A stretch of 64,000 nt of DNA from Gammaproteobacteria bacterium (GCA_015709615.1 CP054179.1:1240001-1304000); one strand, 5' to 3'. Positions 8,995 through 23,362 are shown, counted from the stretch's first letter. The notes: a model not told the origin generated them from the letters alone. Numbers and translations: made by a program.

Positions 8995-9109
8995 GCCTGG
9001 CGGTAACCTACTTTCACATGCGAATGCACACTATCATCGGCGCAGCTTCGTTTCACGGTTCTGTTCGGGATGGGAAGAGGTGGGTCCAAAGTGCTATGGC
9101 CGCCAAGCG
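8995..9109 (-). rRNA. rrf: 5S ribosomal RNA
   Basis: On the minus strand the sequence begins GCTTGGCGGCCATAGC and ends ACCGCCAGGC, forming the terminal helix of 5S rRNA. The internal CCCATCCCGAACAG loop is characteristic. Ends are set from the helix and may be off by one or two bases. It is the last gene of the rRNA operon. Confidence 0.95.
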
Positions 9110-9224
9110 TAACTTGTAATTGAATAATATCTATTTAAACATTATTCATAATAAACATTATTCATAATGGGAAAAGTAAAATTATGATTAGATTATATAC
9201 GCATAAATTATTAAAGTTATAGGA

Positions 9225-12150
<2,926 letters not shown>

Positions 12151-12296
12151 TCCTATAACATTAATAACTTAATAGTTTATTATAGAATTTTTCCTACTTT
12201 TTATTACAGAGATACAATCTAACCCAAATTTATCTACAAAAACAATCAATTCTTAATGATTGTTTAACATAAATAAATATTTTACTTCTCCACTTT

Positions 12297-12306
12297 TTTA
12301 AAGAAC
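12297..12306 (-). promoter_or_regulatory. boxA-like antitermination element in the 16S-23S spacer
   Basis: The minus strand reads GTTCTTTAAA just after the tRNA genes, matching the core of boxA, which binds NusB/S10 for rRNA antitermination. The same core occurs in the leader at 14308-14318. Confidence 0.6.
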
Positions 12307-12368
12307 AAAAAAAAATATTTCAATAGGCAATTTTATCTATCTCAGCGATAGAACTCATTAAGAAAATT

Positions 12369-12443
12369 GGTGGAGGTGAACGGGATCGAACCGATGACCC
12401 CCTGCTTGCAAAGCAGGTGCTCTCCCAGCTGAGCTACACCCCC
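12369..12443 (-). tRNA. tRNA-Ala (anticodon TGC)
   Basis: The minus strand folds as a cloverleaf starting GGGGGTGTAGCTCAGCTGGG, with anticodon loop CTTTGCAAG (TGC), T-loop GGTTCGATCC and encoded CCA. Acceptor GGGGGTG pairs with CACCTCC with one G-T pair. It lies in the rRNA spacer behind tRNA-Ile. Confidence 0.97.
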
Positions 12444-12449
12444 TTTTTG

Positions 12450-12526
<77 letters not shown>

Positions 12527-12592
12527 TCGATGAGTCTAAGTTCCACATATCAAAACTAGCACAAGCTTTTGGCTCTTAACTCTGCCTATTAA

Positions 12593-14302
<1,710 letters not shown>

Positions 14303-14307
14303 TATTT

Positions 14308-14318
14308 TTTTAAAGAGC
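14308..14318 (-). promoter_or_regulatory. boxA antitermination element in the rRNA leader
   Basis: The minus strand reads GCTCTTTAAAA between the promoter and the 16S processing stem, matching the conserved boxA core TGCTCTTTAA. Confidence 0.7.
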
Positions 14319-14358
14319 GTTGCTACTTTTTAAATGTTGCGAAGCAGCGAGAAGCGGA

Positions 14359-14410
14359 ATTATACAGACTCTAGATTACCGGTCAAGCTATTTCTGTAAA
14401 AAATTTTCAT
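14359..14410 (-). promoter_or_regulatory. rRNA operon sigma-70 promoter with UP-like element
   Basis: On the minus strand TTGACC (14381-14386) and TATAAT (14359-14364) are separated by 16 bases. Upstream of the -35 is an A/T-rich tract with AAAATTTTTT, resembling an UP element. The region just after the -10 is GC-rich (TCCGC), typical of stringently controlled rRNA promoters. Confidence 0.85.
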
Positions 14411-14487
14411 ACGATAATCTCAGGATGTCTAATTTTCTGCAAAATTCTTTTAATTACAAATACTCACACATCTCATCACAAGAGATA

Positions 14488-15595
14488 TTATTTAACACCC
14501 TGTTTAAGACTTGCTTCAATAAAGCTATTCAAGTCTCCATCCAACACACTTTGCGTGTTTCCAATTTCAACATTTGTCCGCAAATCTTTGATGCGCGATT
14601 GATCTAATACATAAGATCGAATCTGATGGCCCCAGCCGATATCTGTTTTCGTCTCTTCAATGGCCTGCTTCTCTTCATTGCGTTTGCGCAACTCCGCTTC
14701 GTACAAGCGTGATTTCAACATTACCAGCGCGTCGGCTTTATTGCGATGCTGTGAACGCCCGCTTTGGCACTGCACTACTATTCCCGTTGGATTATGGGTA
14801 ATGCGAATTGCGGAATCAGTTTTATTGATATGCTGCCCTCCCGCTCCCGATGCGCGAAACGTATCGATTCGCAGATCGGCCGGATTAATTTCAATCTCAA
14901 TCGTGTCATCGACTTCCGGATAAACAAAAACACTCGCAAAAGACGTATGGCGGCGATTGCCCGAATCGAACGGTGATTTTCTGACCAAACGATGAACGCC
15001 CGTTTCCGTGCGCAAATACCCATAAGCATATTCACCCGTTACTTTCAAAGTAGCGCTTTTGATACCAGCAATATCTCCAGGCGATTCCTCCAAAACTTCA
15101 ACAGCCAATCCTTGCCTTTCACAATAGCGCAGATACATGCGTTCGAGCATCGCAGCCCAATCTTGCGCTTCCGTTCCTCCGGAACCTGATTGAATATCGA
15201 CAAAACAATTCTTCGGGTCCATCGGATCGGAAAACATACGGCGAAATTCCAGATTTGCAATTGCCTTTTCTACATCATCGACATCACCGGCAATACTTTC
15301 TAGCGCTGCCTCATCGGATTCATCCTTAGCAATCTGAAACAACTCGCGCGCATCATTGAGTTGTTGCCCCATCGATTCCAAAGTGACAATCGTGTCCTCC
15401 AGCTGCTTTTTCTCACGCCCTATCTCTTGCGTACGCTGACTGTCATTCCAAATCGCCGGGTCCTCGAGTAAACGTGTCAACTCATTCAGCCTGGTCTGCT
15501 TGGCATCGAAGTCAAAGAAACCTCCGTAATTCGTCGGCTCGGCTAGCGAGATCCTGGAGATGATTGGCAATTGCATTGATTTGTTCTGCTTCCAT
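14488..15595 (-). CDS. prfB: Peptide chain release factor 2 (programmed +1 frameshift)
   Basis: RF2 releases completed peptides at UGA and UAA. Translation starts at the ATG at 15595 (AGGTGG upstream) and reads 27 codons to an in-frame TGA at 15512-15514. It must then shift +1 and continue from GAC at 15513 to 14488, giving about 368 residues (E. coli 365). The peptide-release motif GAGGQHINK and the stop-codon recognition motif SPF (in RKSPFDSGN) are present. A frame opening at 15612 in the downstream frame is not the native start. The gene lies upstream of the rRNA promoter; lysS, its usual partner, is absent here. Confidence 0.97.
15512..15525 (-). promoter_or_regulatory. prfB frameshift site with internal Shine-Dalgarno
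   Basis: The minus strand reads GGAGG TTT CTT TGA C: an internal Shine-Dalgarno three bases before the slippery CTT and the UGA codon. This matches the arrangement in E. coli prfB, where low RF2 favours the +1 shift and so autoregulates synthesis. Confidence 0.95.
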
Positions 15596-15818
15596 AAATT
15601 CCACCTTAACATTGAATTGCTTGATTATACCTTGTACCGGATTTTAGTTCCGGGCACCTTCCTTCAATACCCTTTATACCGAGCACGCACCGGAATCTTT
15701 AGTAACAATTCCAAACAATGCATAAGTAAAAAAACTATAATCGCCTATTTATTCAATCAGCATTTCTTGTTTTATATTTGTTAATCCGTTTTCTTAACTC
15801 TGTCTCACCAATTCAATC

Positions 15819-16523
15819 ATGTCCAAGTTTTTTGCTCTAATTCCCGCAGCAGGCTCCGGTTCACGCATGGGTAATGAACTTCCCAAACAATATCTGCCGT
15901 TATGCAAAAAACCCATGATTTATCATGCAGTCAAAACATTATGCGATCATCAATCGATCGCTGGCGTAATCACCGTACTTGCGCCCGGCGACGCCGAATG
16001 GTCTCGATACGATTGGTCTGAGTTCTCTGAAAAATTAATCGTGCTGAACTGCGGCGGAGCAACTAGGGCGGACAGTGTGCTCAATGGTCTCACCGCTGCA
16101 CAACAAAAAAACTTAATCAATACTCAAGATTGGATTCTGGTACATGACGCCGCCCGGCCTTGCTTAACTCCAGCACAGCTCAATCAATTGATTGATGAAT
16201 TAGCCAGCGATGCTGTAGGCGGATTACTCGCCGTACCGGTTGCCGATACTCTAAAACGCAGTAATTCTGAGAACCGCGTGAAAAATACCGAATCGCGGGA
16301 CAATTTATGGCAAGCCCAGACACCGCAAATGTTTCGCTGCGACCTCCTCACTCGGGCATTGCAGAATGCAACTAACATTAATGTGACCGATGATGCCAGC
16401 GCGGTTGAAGCATTAGGACTGCATCCCAAACTGGTGGCCAGCGATGCTTACAATTTTAAAGTAACCTATCCCCACGATCTGGCTTTGGCCGAATTGATAT
16501 TACAAAAAAGGAATAATCCGTGA
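15819..16523 (+). CDS. ispD: 2-C-methyl-D-erythritol 4-phosphate cytidylyltransferase
   Basis: IspD couples MEP to CTP in the methylerythritol phosphate route to isoprenoids. The 234-residue protein begins with the nucleotide-binding PAAGSGSRMG and LPKQYLPL, and has VHDAARPCL and TDDASAVEALG typical of the family. Its stop overlaps the GTG start of ispF (GTGA), the usual ispDF coupling. Confidence 0.96.
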   Translation: MSKFFALIPAAGSGSRMGNELPKQYLPLCKKPMIYHAVKTLCDHQSIAGVITVLAPGDAEWSRYDWSEFSEKLIVLNCGGATRADSVLNGLTAAQQKNLINTQDWILVHDAARPCLTPAQLNQLIDELASDAVGGLLAVPVADTLKRSNSENRVKNTESRDNLWQAQTPQMFRCDLLTRALQNATNINVTDDASAVEALGLHPKLVASDAYNFKVTYPHDLALAELILQKRNNP

Positions 16524-17011
16524 GTACCCTAAGAATAGGACAAGGTTTCGATGTTCATCAACTGGTTGAAGGCCGTCAACTGATCATAGGCGGAGTGACG
16601 ATCCCGCACGAAAAAGGCTTGCTCGGCCACTCCGATGCGGATGTGTTGTTGCATGCCATTTGCGATGCACTGATAGGCGCTGCCGCATTGGGAGACATCG
16701 GACAACATTTCTCCGACTCCGATCCGCGCTACAAAAATATCGATAGCCGCGTGTTATTGCGCAATGTTTACAATTTACTGGAAACCAATCATTACGAGAT
16801 CGTCAATATCGACGCGACCATCATCGCGCAAGCACCGAAAATGGCGCCGCATATTCCGGCAATGATCGCCAATATCGCACAAGACCTGCAAACATCGGCG
16901 CTCAATATCAACATCAAAGCCAAGACCGCCGAGCATCTCGGCGCGATCGGCCGCAAAGAAGGCATTGTGGCCGAAGTCGTATGCCTGATTGAGCGCACGG
17001 AAAAAAATTGA
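16520..17011 (+). CDS. ispF: 2-C-methyl-D-erythritol 2,4-cyclodiphosphate synthase
   Basis: IspF cyclises CDP-ME 2-phosphate and is a zinc enzyme. The metal-binding DVH is seen in GQGFDVHQL and HSDADVLLHAICDALIGA is the family signature. At 163 residues it is full length. It starts with GTG overlapping the ispD stop, and its stop overlaps the next gene (TTGA). Confidence 0.97.
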   Translation: MSTLRIGQGFDVHQLVEGRQLIIGGVTIPHEKGLLGHSDADVLLHAICDALIGAAALGDIGQHFSDSDPRYKNIDSRVLLRNVYNLLETNHYEIVNIDATIIAQAPKMAPHIPAMIANIAQDLQTSALNINIKAKTAEHLGAIGRKEGIVAEVVCLIERTEKN

Positions 17012-17556
17012 CCAACCAAAGCGCCGATCCGGGAGCAAAGCCGATTCGGGTATTCTTCGCCGTTTCTCCCACTCAATCCGTGCAAAAACAACTCGCGCAT
17101 CAGGCTAAATTACTGGAGCCTCTTTGCGGCGGGCGCAAAATTAAAATGCCGCATCTTCACCTCACGCTGGTATTTCTGGGCGATGTTTGCGTTCAGCACA
17201 TCGAAACGTTGCGGCAAATCATGAAAAAAATATCGGTAAAGAAATTTACGCTGGTTCTGGACCAAATCAGCTACTGGAAACACAATCAAATTGTTTATCT
17301 CCATGCAAAACAATTCCCGGCAGAACTGTTCGCTTTGGTTGATGCTATACAAGCAACCTTGTTGGAAGCCGGATTTAGATTCGATCGCCGGCAATATAAA
17401 CCGCACATCACGCTATTCCGCAAAGCAATCCATCCAGTCAATACGGATCTGATCAACCCCATTCATTGGCCGGTTAATCAATGGCATCTGTTGCAATCGA
17501 AACCAGTTCCGGCAGGCGTTGACTATGTTCCGCTCGGTCATTGGCGCTTAAAATAA
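17008..17556 (+). CDS. thpR: RNA 2',3'-cyclic phosphodiesterase (LigT/ThpR, 2H family)
   Basis: The 182-residue protein carries the two HxT/S-x motifs of 2H phosphoesterases, HLTLVFLG (about residue 52) and HITLFRKA (about residue 132), which together hydrolyse 2',3'-cyclic phosphates on RNA ends. The start is a TTG overlapping the ispF stop. No better start lies nearby, and the N-terminus IRVFFAVSP fits the family. The physiological substrate is not known for most members. Confidence 0.88.
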   Translation: MTNQSADPGAKPIRVFFAVSPTQSVQKQLAHQAKLLEPLCGGRKIKMPHLHLTLVFLGDVCVQHIETLRQIMKKISVKKFTLVLDQISYWKHNQIVYLHAKQFPAELFALVDAIQATLLEAGFRFDRRQYKPHITLFRKAIHPVNTDLINPIHWPVNQWHLLQSKPVPAGVDYVPLGHWRLK

Positions 17557-17625
17557 GCGATAAAAGCTCCAGGGACTCAATTCAATAAAACGCATGTTCA
17601 GTTCAATTCTCTCCTCACAATCACC

Positions 17626-18306
17626 GTGAAAATCCTTGCGCTAGAAACCTCTACCGAATTTTGTTCAGTTGCACTAAATTTGGATGGCGAAGTATCCGGC
17701 AAAGAAATCCTTGCCGGGCGCAACCATTCCGAGATGATCTTAGCAATGGTGCAAGAAATACTGGCGGAAGCTGGATTAGCATTGCAGCAAATCGATGGCA
17801 TCGCTTTTGGCGCAGGCCCCGGGTCATTCACCGGCTTGCGCATCGCCTGTGGTGTGGCGCAAGGATTGGCTTTCGCCGCCGAATTGCCGGTTGCGGCCAT
17901 CAGCACGCTGGAGGCAGTTGCGCAACATGTTGATCAGGACAGCGTCATCGTGGCGCTTGATGCTCGCATGCGTGAGATTTATCATGCCGCTTTTCGGAAA
18001 TTAACCGCTCAAAGTTGGGAAATGATCAGCCCACCCGTGCTTTGCGCGCCGCAGCATGCACCTGTTGTAGCCGGAAATGAATGGCATGGATGCGGCAGCG
18101 GTTTTGATGTTTATCGTGATGTCTTGGCAATGCAATACTGTAAAAATATCCGGCAGATTCACTCCGGACTCCATCCACGCGCGCATGAAATGGCGCAACT
18201 CGCTCTGCCGAAATTTCGCGATGGCGCTTATACCGATGCGGCGTTTGCCGCACCCATATATATCCGCAATAAAGTTGCGCTAAAAGAAAGCGAGCGACAA
18301 ACATGA
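17626..18306 (+). CDS. tsaB: tRNA threonylcarbamoyladenosine biosynthesis protein TsaB
   Basis: TsaB partners TsaD and TsaE in making t6A37 in tRNAs that read ANN codons. The 226-residue protein begins KILALETSTEFCSVAL and has GIAFGAGPGSFTGLRI, the hallmark of the ASKHA-fold family. It starts with GTG. Its stop overlaps rimI by ATGA; tsaB-rimI adjacency is conserved in many proteobacteria. Confidence 0.94.
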   Translation: MKILALETSTEFCSVALNLDGEVSGKEILAGRNHSEMILAMVQEILAEAGLALQQIDGIAFGAGPGSFTGLRIACGVAQGLAFAAELPVAAISTLEAVAQHVDQDSVIVALDARMREIYHAAFRKLTAQSWEMISPPVLCAPQHAPVVAGNEWHGCGSGFDVYRDVLAMQYCKNIRQIHSGLHPRAHEMAQLALPKFRDGAYTDAAFAAPIYIRNKVALKESERQT

Positions 18307-18758
18307 CCGCGCAACAAACCATTGAAATCAGACCGATGCTGCTAGCGGATGTGGATCGCATTATTCTGATCGAACGCGAGATTTTTCTTTTCCCATGGTC
18401 ACCGGGAAATTTTGCCGATTCAATCAAAGCTGGCTACGCATGCCACGTGCTGCAACAAACCGACACATTGATGGGTTACGGAATCATGATGATGAGTCCC
18501 GAAGAAGCTCACATTCTGACCCTCGGCATCGCGGCGGATTGGCAGAAAAAAGGGCTGGGGAGAAAATTGCTCCAGTTCCTCATACAATCCGCCCGGGAAC
18601 AAAACGCCAAGTCGGTTTTCCTGGATGTACGCGAATCCAATCACGGCGCGGCGCAACTCTATCAACAAATGGGTTTTCAACATATCGCCACGCGCAAAGG
18701 CTATTATCCTGCCATGTGCGGACGCGAAGATGCACTTGTCATGCGCTTGATGCTATGA
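18303..18758 (+). CDS. rimI: Ribosomal protein S18-alanine N-acetyltransferase
   Basis: RimI acetylates the N-terminal alanine of ribosomal protein S18. The 151-residue GNAT protein has the acetyl-CoA-binding loop GLGRKLLQF and the downstream LDVRESNHGAAQLYQQMGF typical of RimI. It overlaps tsaB before it and the uracil-DNA glycosylase gene after it, each by ATGA, so the three are translationally coupled. Confidence 0.93.
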   Translation: MTAQQTIEIRPMLLADVDRIILIEREIFLFPWSPGNFADSIKAGYACHVLQQTDTLMGYGIMMMSPEEAHILTLGIAADWQKKGLGRKLLQFLIQSAREQNAKSVFLDVRESNHGAAQLYQQMGFQHIATRKGYYPAMCGREDALVMRLML

Positions 18759-19492
18759 ATCCCCGGCGCAGGCAAATACTGAAGGAGCTGAACTTGCTGC
18801 CGGTGTGGCGTTTAAAATCTGATGCCGCGCAGCAAAATACACTACCTACACTACCAGCGCCGCCGGAAGTAGCAACCGGGAAATCATTGTTTTCATCCGC
18901 GCCGGAAAAAGACGCAGCGCAGCCGCCGGTTTCACAAATGAACTGGGATCAGTTGAAAGCAGCGGTATCGCAATGTGTTGCGTGCCCGTTAAGCCAGACA
19001 CGCACACAAACGGTGTTCGGTGTAGGTGACCAGAATGCCGACTGGCTTTTTGTCGGTGAAGGCCCCGGTGCACGCGAAGATGAAATCGGTGAACCGTTTG
19101 TCGGACAGGCCGGAAAACTATTGGATCAAATGCTCACCGCCATTCAACTCAAACGTGGCGAAGGCGTGTACATCGCCAATATCGTCAAATGCCGCCCGCC
19201 CAATAACAGAAACCCGGCGTTGAGTGAAGCGCAACAGTGCGCGCCTTTTTTAACCCGGCAAATTGCGTTGATCAAGCCGAAACTCATCGTGGCATTAGGC
19301 AAAGTAGCCGCGCAAAATCTTCTCAACCGCGACGACAGCATTTCCAGCCTGCGCGGCAAAGTGCACAGTTATTCCGGCATACCGCTGATTGTGACCTACC
19401 ATCCGGCCTACTTGCTGCGTTCGCTGCCGGACAAAGCAAAAGCCTGGAAAGACTTATGTTTCGCCCGGTCGATCATACTGTCCTCGCGCTAA
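18755..19492 (+). CDS. Type 4 uracil-DNA glycosylase (iron-sulfur)
   Basis: The enzyme removes uracil from DNA as the first step of base excision repair. The 245-residue product starts at the ATG overlapping the rimI stop; a longer frame from 18395 runs inside rimI and was rejected. Residues 1-75 are a non-conserved linker. The catalytic domain then shows the Fe-S cysteines CVACPL, the active-site GEGPGAREDEIGEPFVG, VKCRPPNNRNP and HPAYLLR. Residues match family 4 (thermophile-type) UDGs, common in betaproteobacteria next to rimI. Confidence 0.92.
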   Translation: MNPRRRQILKELNLLPVWRLKSDAAQQNTLPTLPAPPEVATGKSLFSSAPEKDAAQPPVSQMNWDQLKAAVSQCVACPLSQTRTQTVFGVGDQNADWLFVGEGPGAREDEIGEPFVGQAGKLLDQMLTAIQLKRGEGVYIANIVKCRPPNNRNPALSEAQQCAPFLTRQIALIKPKLIVALGKVAAQNLLNRDDSISSLRGKVHSYSGIPLIVTYHPAYLLRSLPDKAKAWKDLCFARSIILSSR

Positions 19493-19496
19493 ATAA

Positions 19497-20771
19497 TCAG
19501 TGAATTTTCTTTGCACCGATCAGATGCAGCGAATCTTCCCTTCTTTGATTGAGCAAGTGCCATTTTCTGATCAACGCCATCGTAAGGGAGACAAATAATC
19601 CAAAAGCGGCGATCACAATGTAAATGTGCACTTCAAACCATACCAGCAAAGCGTAAAGTAACAGCATCGTCAGAATACTCAGATTTTCATTGAAATTCTG
19701 CACCGCAATGGAATGTCCGGCACCCATCAGAATATGACCGCGATGCTGCAACAAGGCATTCATCGGCACGACAAAAAAACCTGCCAAACCGCCGATCAGC
19801 ATTAGCAATGTGATCGCGATCCATAAATCTTTCACCAGAATCATCGCCATCACGACAATTCCCATTGCAATACCCAGCGGAATCACTTTGACCGACTGCC
19901 GCAGCGAAATCCACCGCGCCGCCATGACCGCGCCCACGGCGATACCGACGGCAACTACGCCCTGTAATTGCGCGGCTTGATTGAGGGGATAGTTCATCGC
20001 TACTTCCGCCCACTTCAACACGATAAACTGCAATGTCGCACCCGCTCCCCAGAATAATGTCGTCACGGCAAGCGATATTTGCCCCAGCTTGTCGGTCCAG
20101 AGCAATTTCACACAGTGTCTGAATTCATGAATGAGATAAAAAGGATTTTTCTTCGGAATGCGATGATCGACGCCTGTATTCGGTATATACAAATTGAACA
20201 ATGCCGCGATGGCATAAATGACGGCGATGATCAGGATACCGCTTTCCAGCGCGCTATCGATTCCGGTATCCACCCACGGAAAGTCAAATCCCAGCAACAC
20301 ATCCGCAACAGCGGGCGTGATCAGTACACCGCCCATTACCGTACCCAGCACAATCGACGCCACCGTTAGCCCTTCGATCCAGCCATTGGCAATCACCAAT
20401 TTCTCCGGCGGCAGCAATTCGGTCAAAATGCCATATTTGGCCGGCGAATATGCCGCTGCGCCCAAGCCCACGACTGCGTAGGCGGTCAACGCGAAATATT
20501 GGTGCATAGCGATGAACAATAACCCGCAACCGGTAATTTTGATGGTATTGCTGATGAACATGACACGCCCTTTCGGCATCGAATCGGCAAACGCGCCGAC
20601 GAAAGGGGCCAGAATGACGTAAAACAACACAAAAACAAACTTCAGCATAGGTGTCAAATAGGCTGGCGCATGCAAATCAATCAGTAATGCAATCGCCACA
20701 ACCAGCAACGCGTTATCCGCCAAAGAAGAGAAAAACTGCGCCGCCATAATCGTATAAAAACCGCGTTCCAA
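19497..20771 (-). CDS. lplT: Lysophospholipid transporter LplT (MFS)
   Basis: This 424-residue inner-membrane protein has about 12 hydrophobic segments and the LplT signatures FSSLADNALL near the N-terminus and GAFADSMPKGRVM. LplT flips lysophospholipids into the cytoplasm for reacylation by Aas; no aas is fused or adjacent here. Translation starts at a TTG with AAGGAA five bases upstream. It converges on the uracil-DNA glycosylase gene with a 4-base gap. Confidence 0.9.
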   Translation of the reverse strand: MERGFYTIMAAQFFSSLADNALLVVAIALLIDLHAPAYLTPMLKFVFVLFYVILAPFVGAFADSMPKGRVMFISNTIKITGCGLLFIAMHQYFALTAYAVVGLGAAAYSPAKYGILTELLPPEKLVIANGWIEGLTVASIVLGTVMGGVLITPAVADVLLGFDFPWVDTGIDSALESGILIIAVIYAIAALFNLYIPNTGVDHRIPKKNPFYLIHEFRHCVKLLWTDKLGQISLAVTTLFWGAGATLQFIVLKWAEVAMNYPLNQAAQLQGVVAVGIAVGAVMAARWISLRQSVKVIPLGIAMGIVVMAMILVKDLWIAITLLMLIGGLAGFFVVPMNALLQHRGHILMGAGHSIAVQNFNENLSILTMLLLYALLVWFEVHIYIVIAAFGLFVSLTMALIRKWHLLNQRREDSLHLIGAKKIH

Positions 20772-20987
20772 GCTATTTCCTTATTTATTTATTTTTCTTA
20801 GTCGACTCAGTATGAAGAATCATCTTCGCTATCAATTGCTTTCCCCTCCGCTAGGCTAGATTAGCACATCATACCGCTTCGCAGATGAAGGTATCGCGAC
20901 ATAAAAGTTAAATCGGCACTGCAAATTTAGATTATGATAAAACGTTGCGAATAATACTCGCTCTTGCTTATTCTGAACATTACATTA

Positions 20988-22067
20988 ATGCCGCGCCCTA
21001 CCCAAGCTTTTATTGATCTTTCCGCCTTAACTCATAACCTGACCGTAGTTCGCCGATATGCTCCCCATTCACGCATCATGGCCATCCTTAAGGCCAATGC
21101 GTATGGTCATGGGCTGCTTCATGCCGCCAGAGCGCTAAAAGATGTCGATGGATTCGCGCTATTGGAACTGGATGCCGCAATATGCCTGCGTGACGCCGGT
21201 TATCAGCAACCCATCCTGCTATTGGAAGGTTTCTTTTCGACGGAAGAGCTAGCAATCTTTGAACGATACCGTTTGAGTGCGGTTATTCATCATACCGAGC
21301 AAATTGAAATGCTGTCAGCCTCCAAGCATCGCAATTTGGATCTGTTCATAAAAATCAATACCGGGATGAATCGCTTGGGGTTAGCGCCAGGGCAATTTTC
21401 ACAAGCCGTCAGCAAACTGATAGAAAAACAATATCAAAAAAACATTACCTTGATGACGCATTTCGCTTCTGCGGACGAACCTTGCGAACAAGAAAACGTC
21501 ATGCAGCAGTTGCAGCGCTTTGAAGCAATCACGAAAGAATATCGGCACTATCCAAACTCACTGGCAAATTCAGCGGCGATTATTCGTTATCCTTTCACGC
21601 ACACCGACTGGGTGCGCCCCGGCATTATGCTATACGGCGCCTCGCCTTTCCCGGACGTAACCGCGGCGGAATTGAACCTCCGCCCCGTTATGACACTTGC
21701 AAGCAAAATTATTGCGATACAGGATCTGGGAGCCGGTGAAAGAGTGGGTTATCACGGTCTTTTTAAAACCGATCAACCAATGCGCGTCGGGATTGTCGCC
21801 TGCGGTTACGCGGATGGTTATCCGCGCCACGCACCAACGAACACACCGGTACTGATCAATAATCAGCGCAGCCGGATACTGGGCCGGGTATCCATGGATA
21901 TGCTGGCCATTGACTTAACCGGTATCGAAAATGCCGGATTAAACAGCTCGGTTATATTGTGGGGAAAGGGATTGAGTGTTGATGAAGTGGCTTTGAGTGC
22001 CGGTACTACCAGTTATGAACTACTTTGTGCGTTGGCACCGCGGGTGGAAAAGACTGCTTCGCTCTGA
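20988..22067 (+). CDS. alr: Alanine racemase
   Basis: Alr makes D-alanine for peptidoglycan and uses PLP. The PLP lysine lies in MAILKANAYGHG (about residue 36) and the second catalytic Tyr in GERVGYHGLF. The 359-residue form starting MPRPTQAFIDLSAL was chosen over an upstream TTG because it matches the family N-terminus, although no clear ribosome site is visible. The gene converges on the parvulin gene. Confidence 0.95.
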   Translation: MPRPTQAFIDLSALTHNLTVVRRYAPHSRIMAILKANAYGHGLLHAARALKDVDGFALLELDAAICLRDAGYQQPILLLEGFFSTEELAIFERYRLSAVIHHTEQIEMLSASKHRNLDLFIKINTGMNRLGLAPGQFSQAVSKLIEKQYQKNITLMTHFASADEPCEQENVMQQLQRFEAITKEYRHYPNSLANSAAIIRYPFTHTDWVRPGIMLYGASPFPDVTAAELNLRPVMTLASKIIAIQDLGAGERVGYHGLFKTDQPMRVGIVACGYADGYPRHAPTNTPVLINNQRSRILGRVSMDMLAIDLTGIENAGLNSSVILWGKGLSVDEVALSAGTTSYELLCALAPRVEKTASL

Positions 22068-22121
22068 CGCGCAACGCAACGTTGCAATCCAGTCCACCGC
22101 AGCATACGAATTTGACGCTCG

Positions 22122-22916
22122 TTACTCTACCTTTGCCTTACCGCGCAATTCTTGCACAACGGTACCGAATTCGCGCTGTAACACGCGTTGTTGTATGTTC
22201 TGCTTAACTTCTTCGAAAGGCGGCACTTCCATCGGACGCACATCCATCAGTTGAATCACATGCCAGCCAAAAGAAGTTTGCACCGGTTGTTCCGTCAATC
22301 CCCCTTTTGATAATTTCACCAGCGCTTCGGAAAAAGGTCTGACGTAAGCTGCCGGCGGGCTCCAGTTAAGCTCACCGCCGTTTTCCTTACTGCCGTCATC
22401 AAGCGATTTTTCTTCGGCAATTTTGGCAAAATTACCGCCTTTCTTAAGCTTGGCGATAATATCTTTGGCTTCGCTTTCACTGGCCACAAGGATATGGCGT
22501 GCCTTGTATTCCTTATCGCCCATTTGCACTTTCAGAACTTCGTACTCCTTGCGCAGCGTATCTTCACTCACCACATTGTGCCTTATGTAATCAGCTTGGA
22601 ACGCTCTGACCAGCACCGCCTGACGCGCTATCTCAAGCTGCGCGACAACATCAGGATCTTTATCCAGTTTCTTCTTAATCGCTTCTTGCGCAAGAATTTC
22701 CTCAGCGATCAGATTCTCACGCAATGCTTTTCTCATTTCCGGACCATCCGGCTGACCTTGTGCAACGCTCGCCTTCACCATTAATTCCAGGCGCGACTGT
22801 GGAATTGCTACGCCATTCACTTTAGCCACAGTGCCTGTCGACTGAGCTTGAGCGGATAGGGCAACCATTCCCAAAATACTAACCATCATTGCTTGTGAAA
22901 ATTTCGTCAAACGCAT
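22122..22916 (-). CDS. Periplasmic peptidyl-prolyl cis-trans isomerase, parvulin type
   Basis: The 264-residue protein has a Sec signal peptide ending SAQAQS, an N-terminal SurA/PpiC-like chaperone segment and a rotamase domain with KARHILVASES, NGGELNWSPP and SFGWHVIQLMDVRP. It probably assists folding of exported proteins. It resembles betaproteobacterial PpiC-type proteins rather than SurA, which has two rotamase domains. Confidence 0.9.
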   Translation of the reverse strand: MRLTKFSQAMMVSILGMVALSAQAQSTGTVAKVNGVAIPQSRLELMVKASVAQGQPDGPEMRKALRENLIAEEILAQEAIKKKLDKDPDVVAQLEIARQAVLVRAFQADYIRHNVVSEDTLRKEYEVLKVQMGDKEYKARHILVASESEAKDIIAKLKKGGNFAKIAEEKSLDDGSKENGGELNWSPPAAYVRPFSEALVKLSKGGLTEQPVQTSFGWHVIQLMDVRPMEVPPFEEVKQNIQQRVLQREFGTVVQELRGKAKVE

Positions 22917-23057
22917 GGAATTTCCTTTTTTGTGATTAAGATAAAATTAAAGTGTACATTGCGAGAAAGTATACGCCTTAACTGAGTAGACGTGAACTCT
23001 ATATACCATTATTTCTATTGAACAACTTGTGATTGTTCCGAGAATAACCCGGAAGCT

Positions 23058-23360
23058 TCACGCCGGTAATACCTTTTTGAAAGGTTTAACCGTCACTTTC
23101 CGGTAAACACCCGCATCCACGTAAGGATCAGCATTTGCCCAAGCCTGGGCTGCTTCCAAAGATTCAAACTCGGCCACAATCAAACTACCGGAGAATCCTG
23201 CCGGACCAGGATCCTGGCTATCGATCGCCGGATACGGCCCGGCCAGAATCAATCGCCCAGCATCCTGTAGCGCTCGAATTCTTTTTAGATGCTCCGGGCG
23301 AACCGTCATTCTTTTTTCCAGGCTATCGGGTATGTCTTCACCGTTTATGACGTACAACAT
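23058..23360 (-). CDS. yciI: YciI family protein
   Basis: This 100-residue protein has the ferredoxin-like fold of the YciI family (LYVINGEDIPDSLEKRM, RLILAGPYPAIDS, WANADPYVDAGVY). The biochemical role is unknown in most members; relatives include dehydrochlorinase-like enzymes. It starts 2 bases after yciB ends, so they form an operon, a conserved betaproteobacterial pairing. Confidence 0.9.
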   Translation of the reverse strand: MLYVINGEDIPDSLEKRMTVRPEHLKRIRALQDAGRLILAGPYPAIDSQDPGPAGFSGSLIVAEFESLEAAQAWANADPYVDAGVYRKVTVKPFKKVLPA

Positions 23361-23362
23361 CC

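Noticed and set aside
18395..18754. N-terminal extension of the uracil-DNA glycosylase
   Set aside because: It runs inside rimI in another frame; the ATG overlapping the rimI stop is the natural start.
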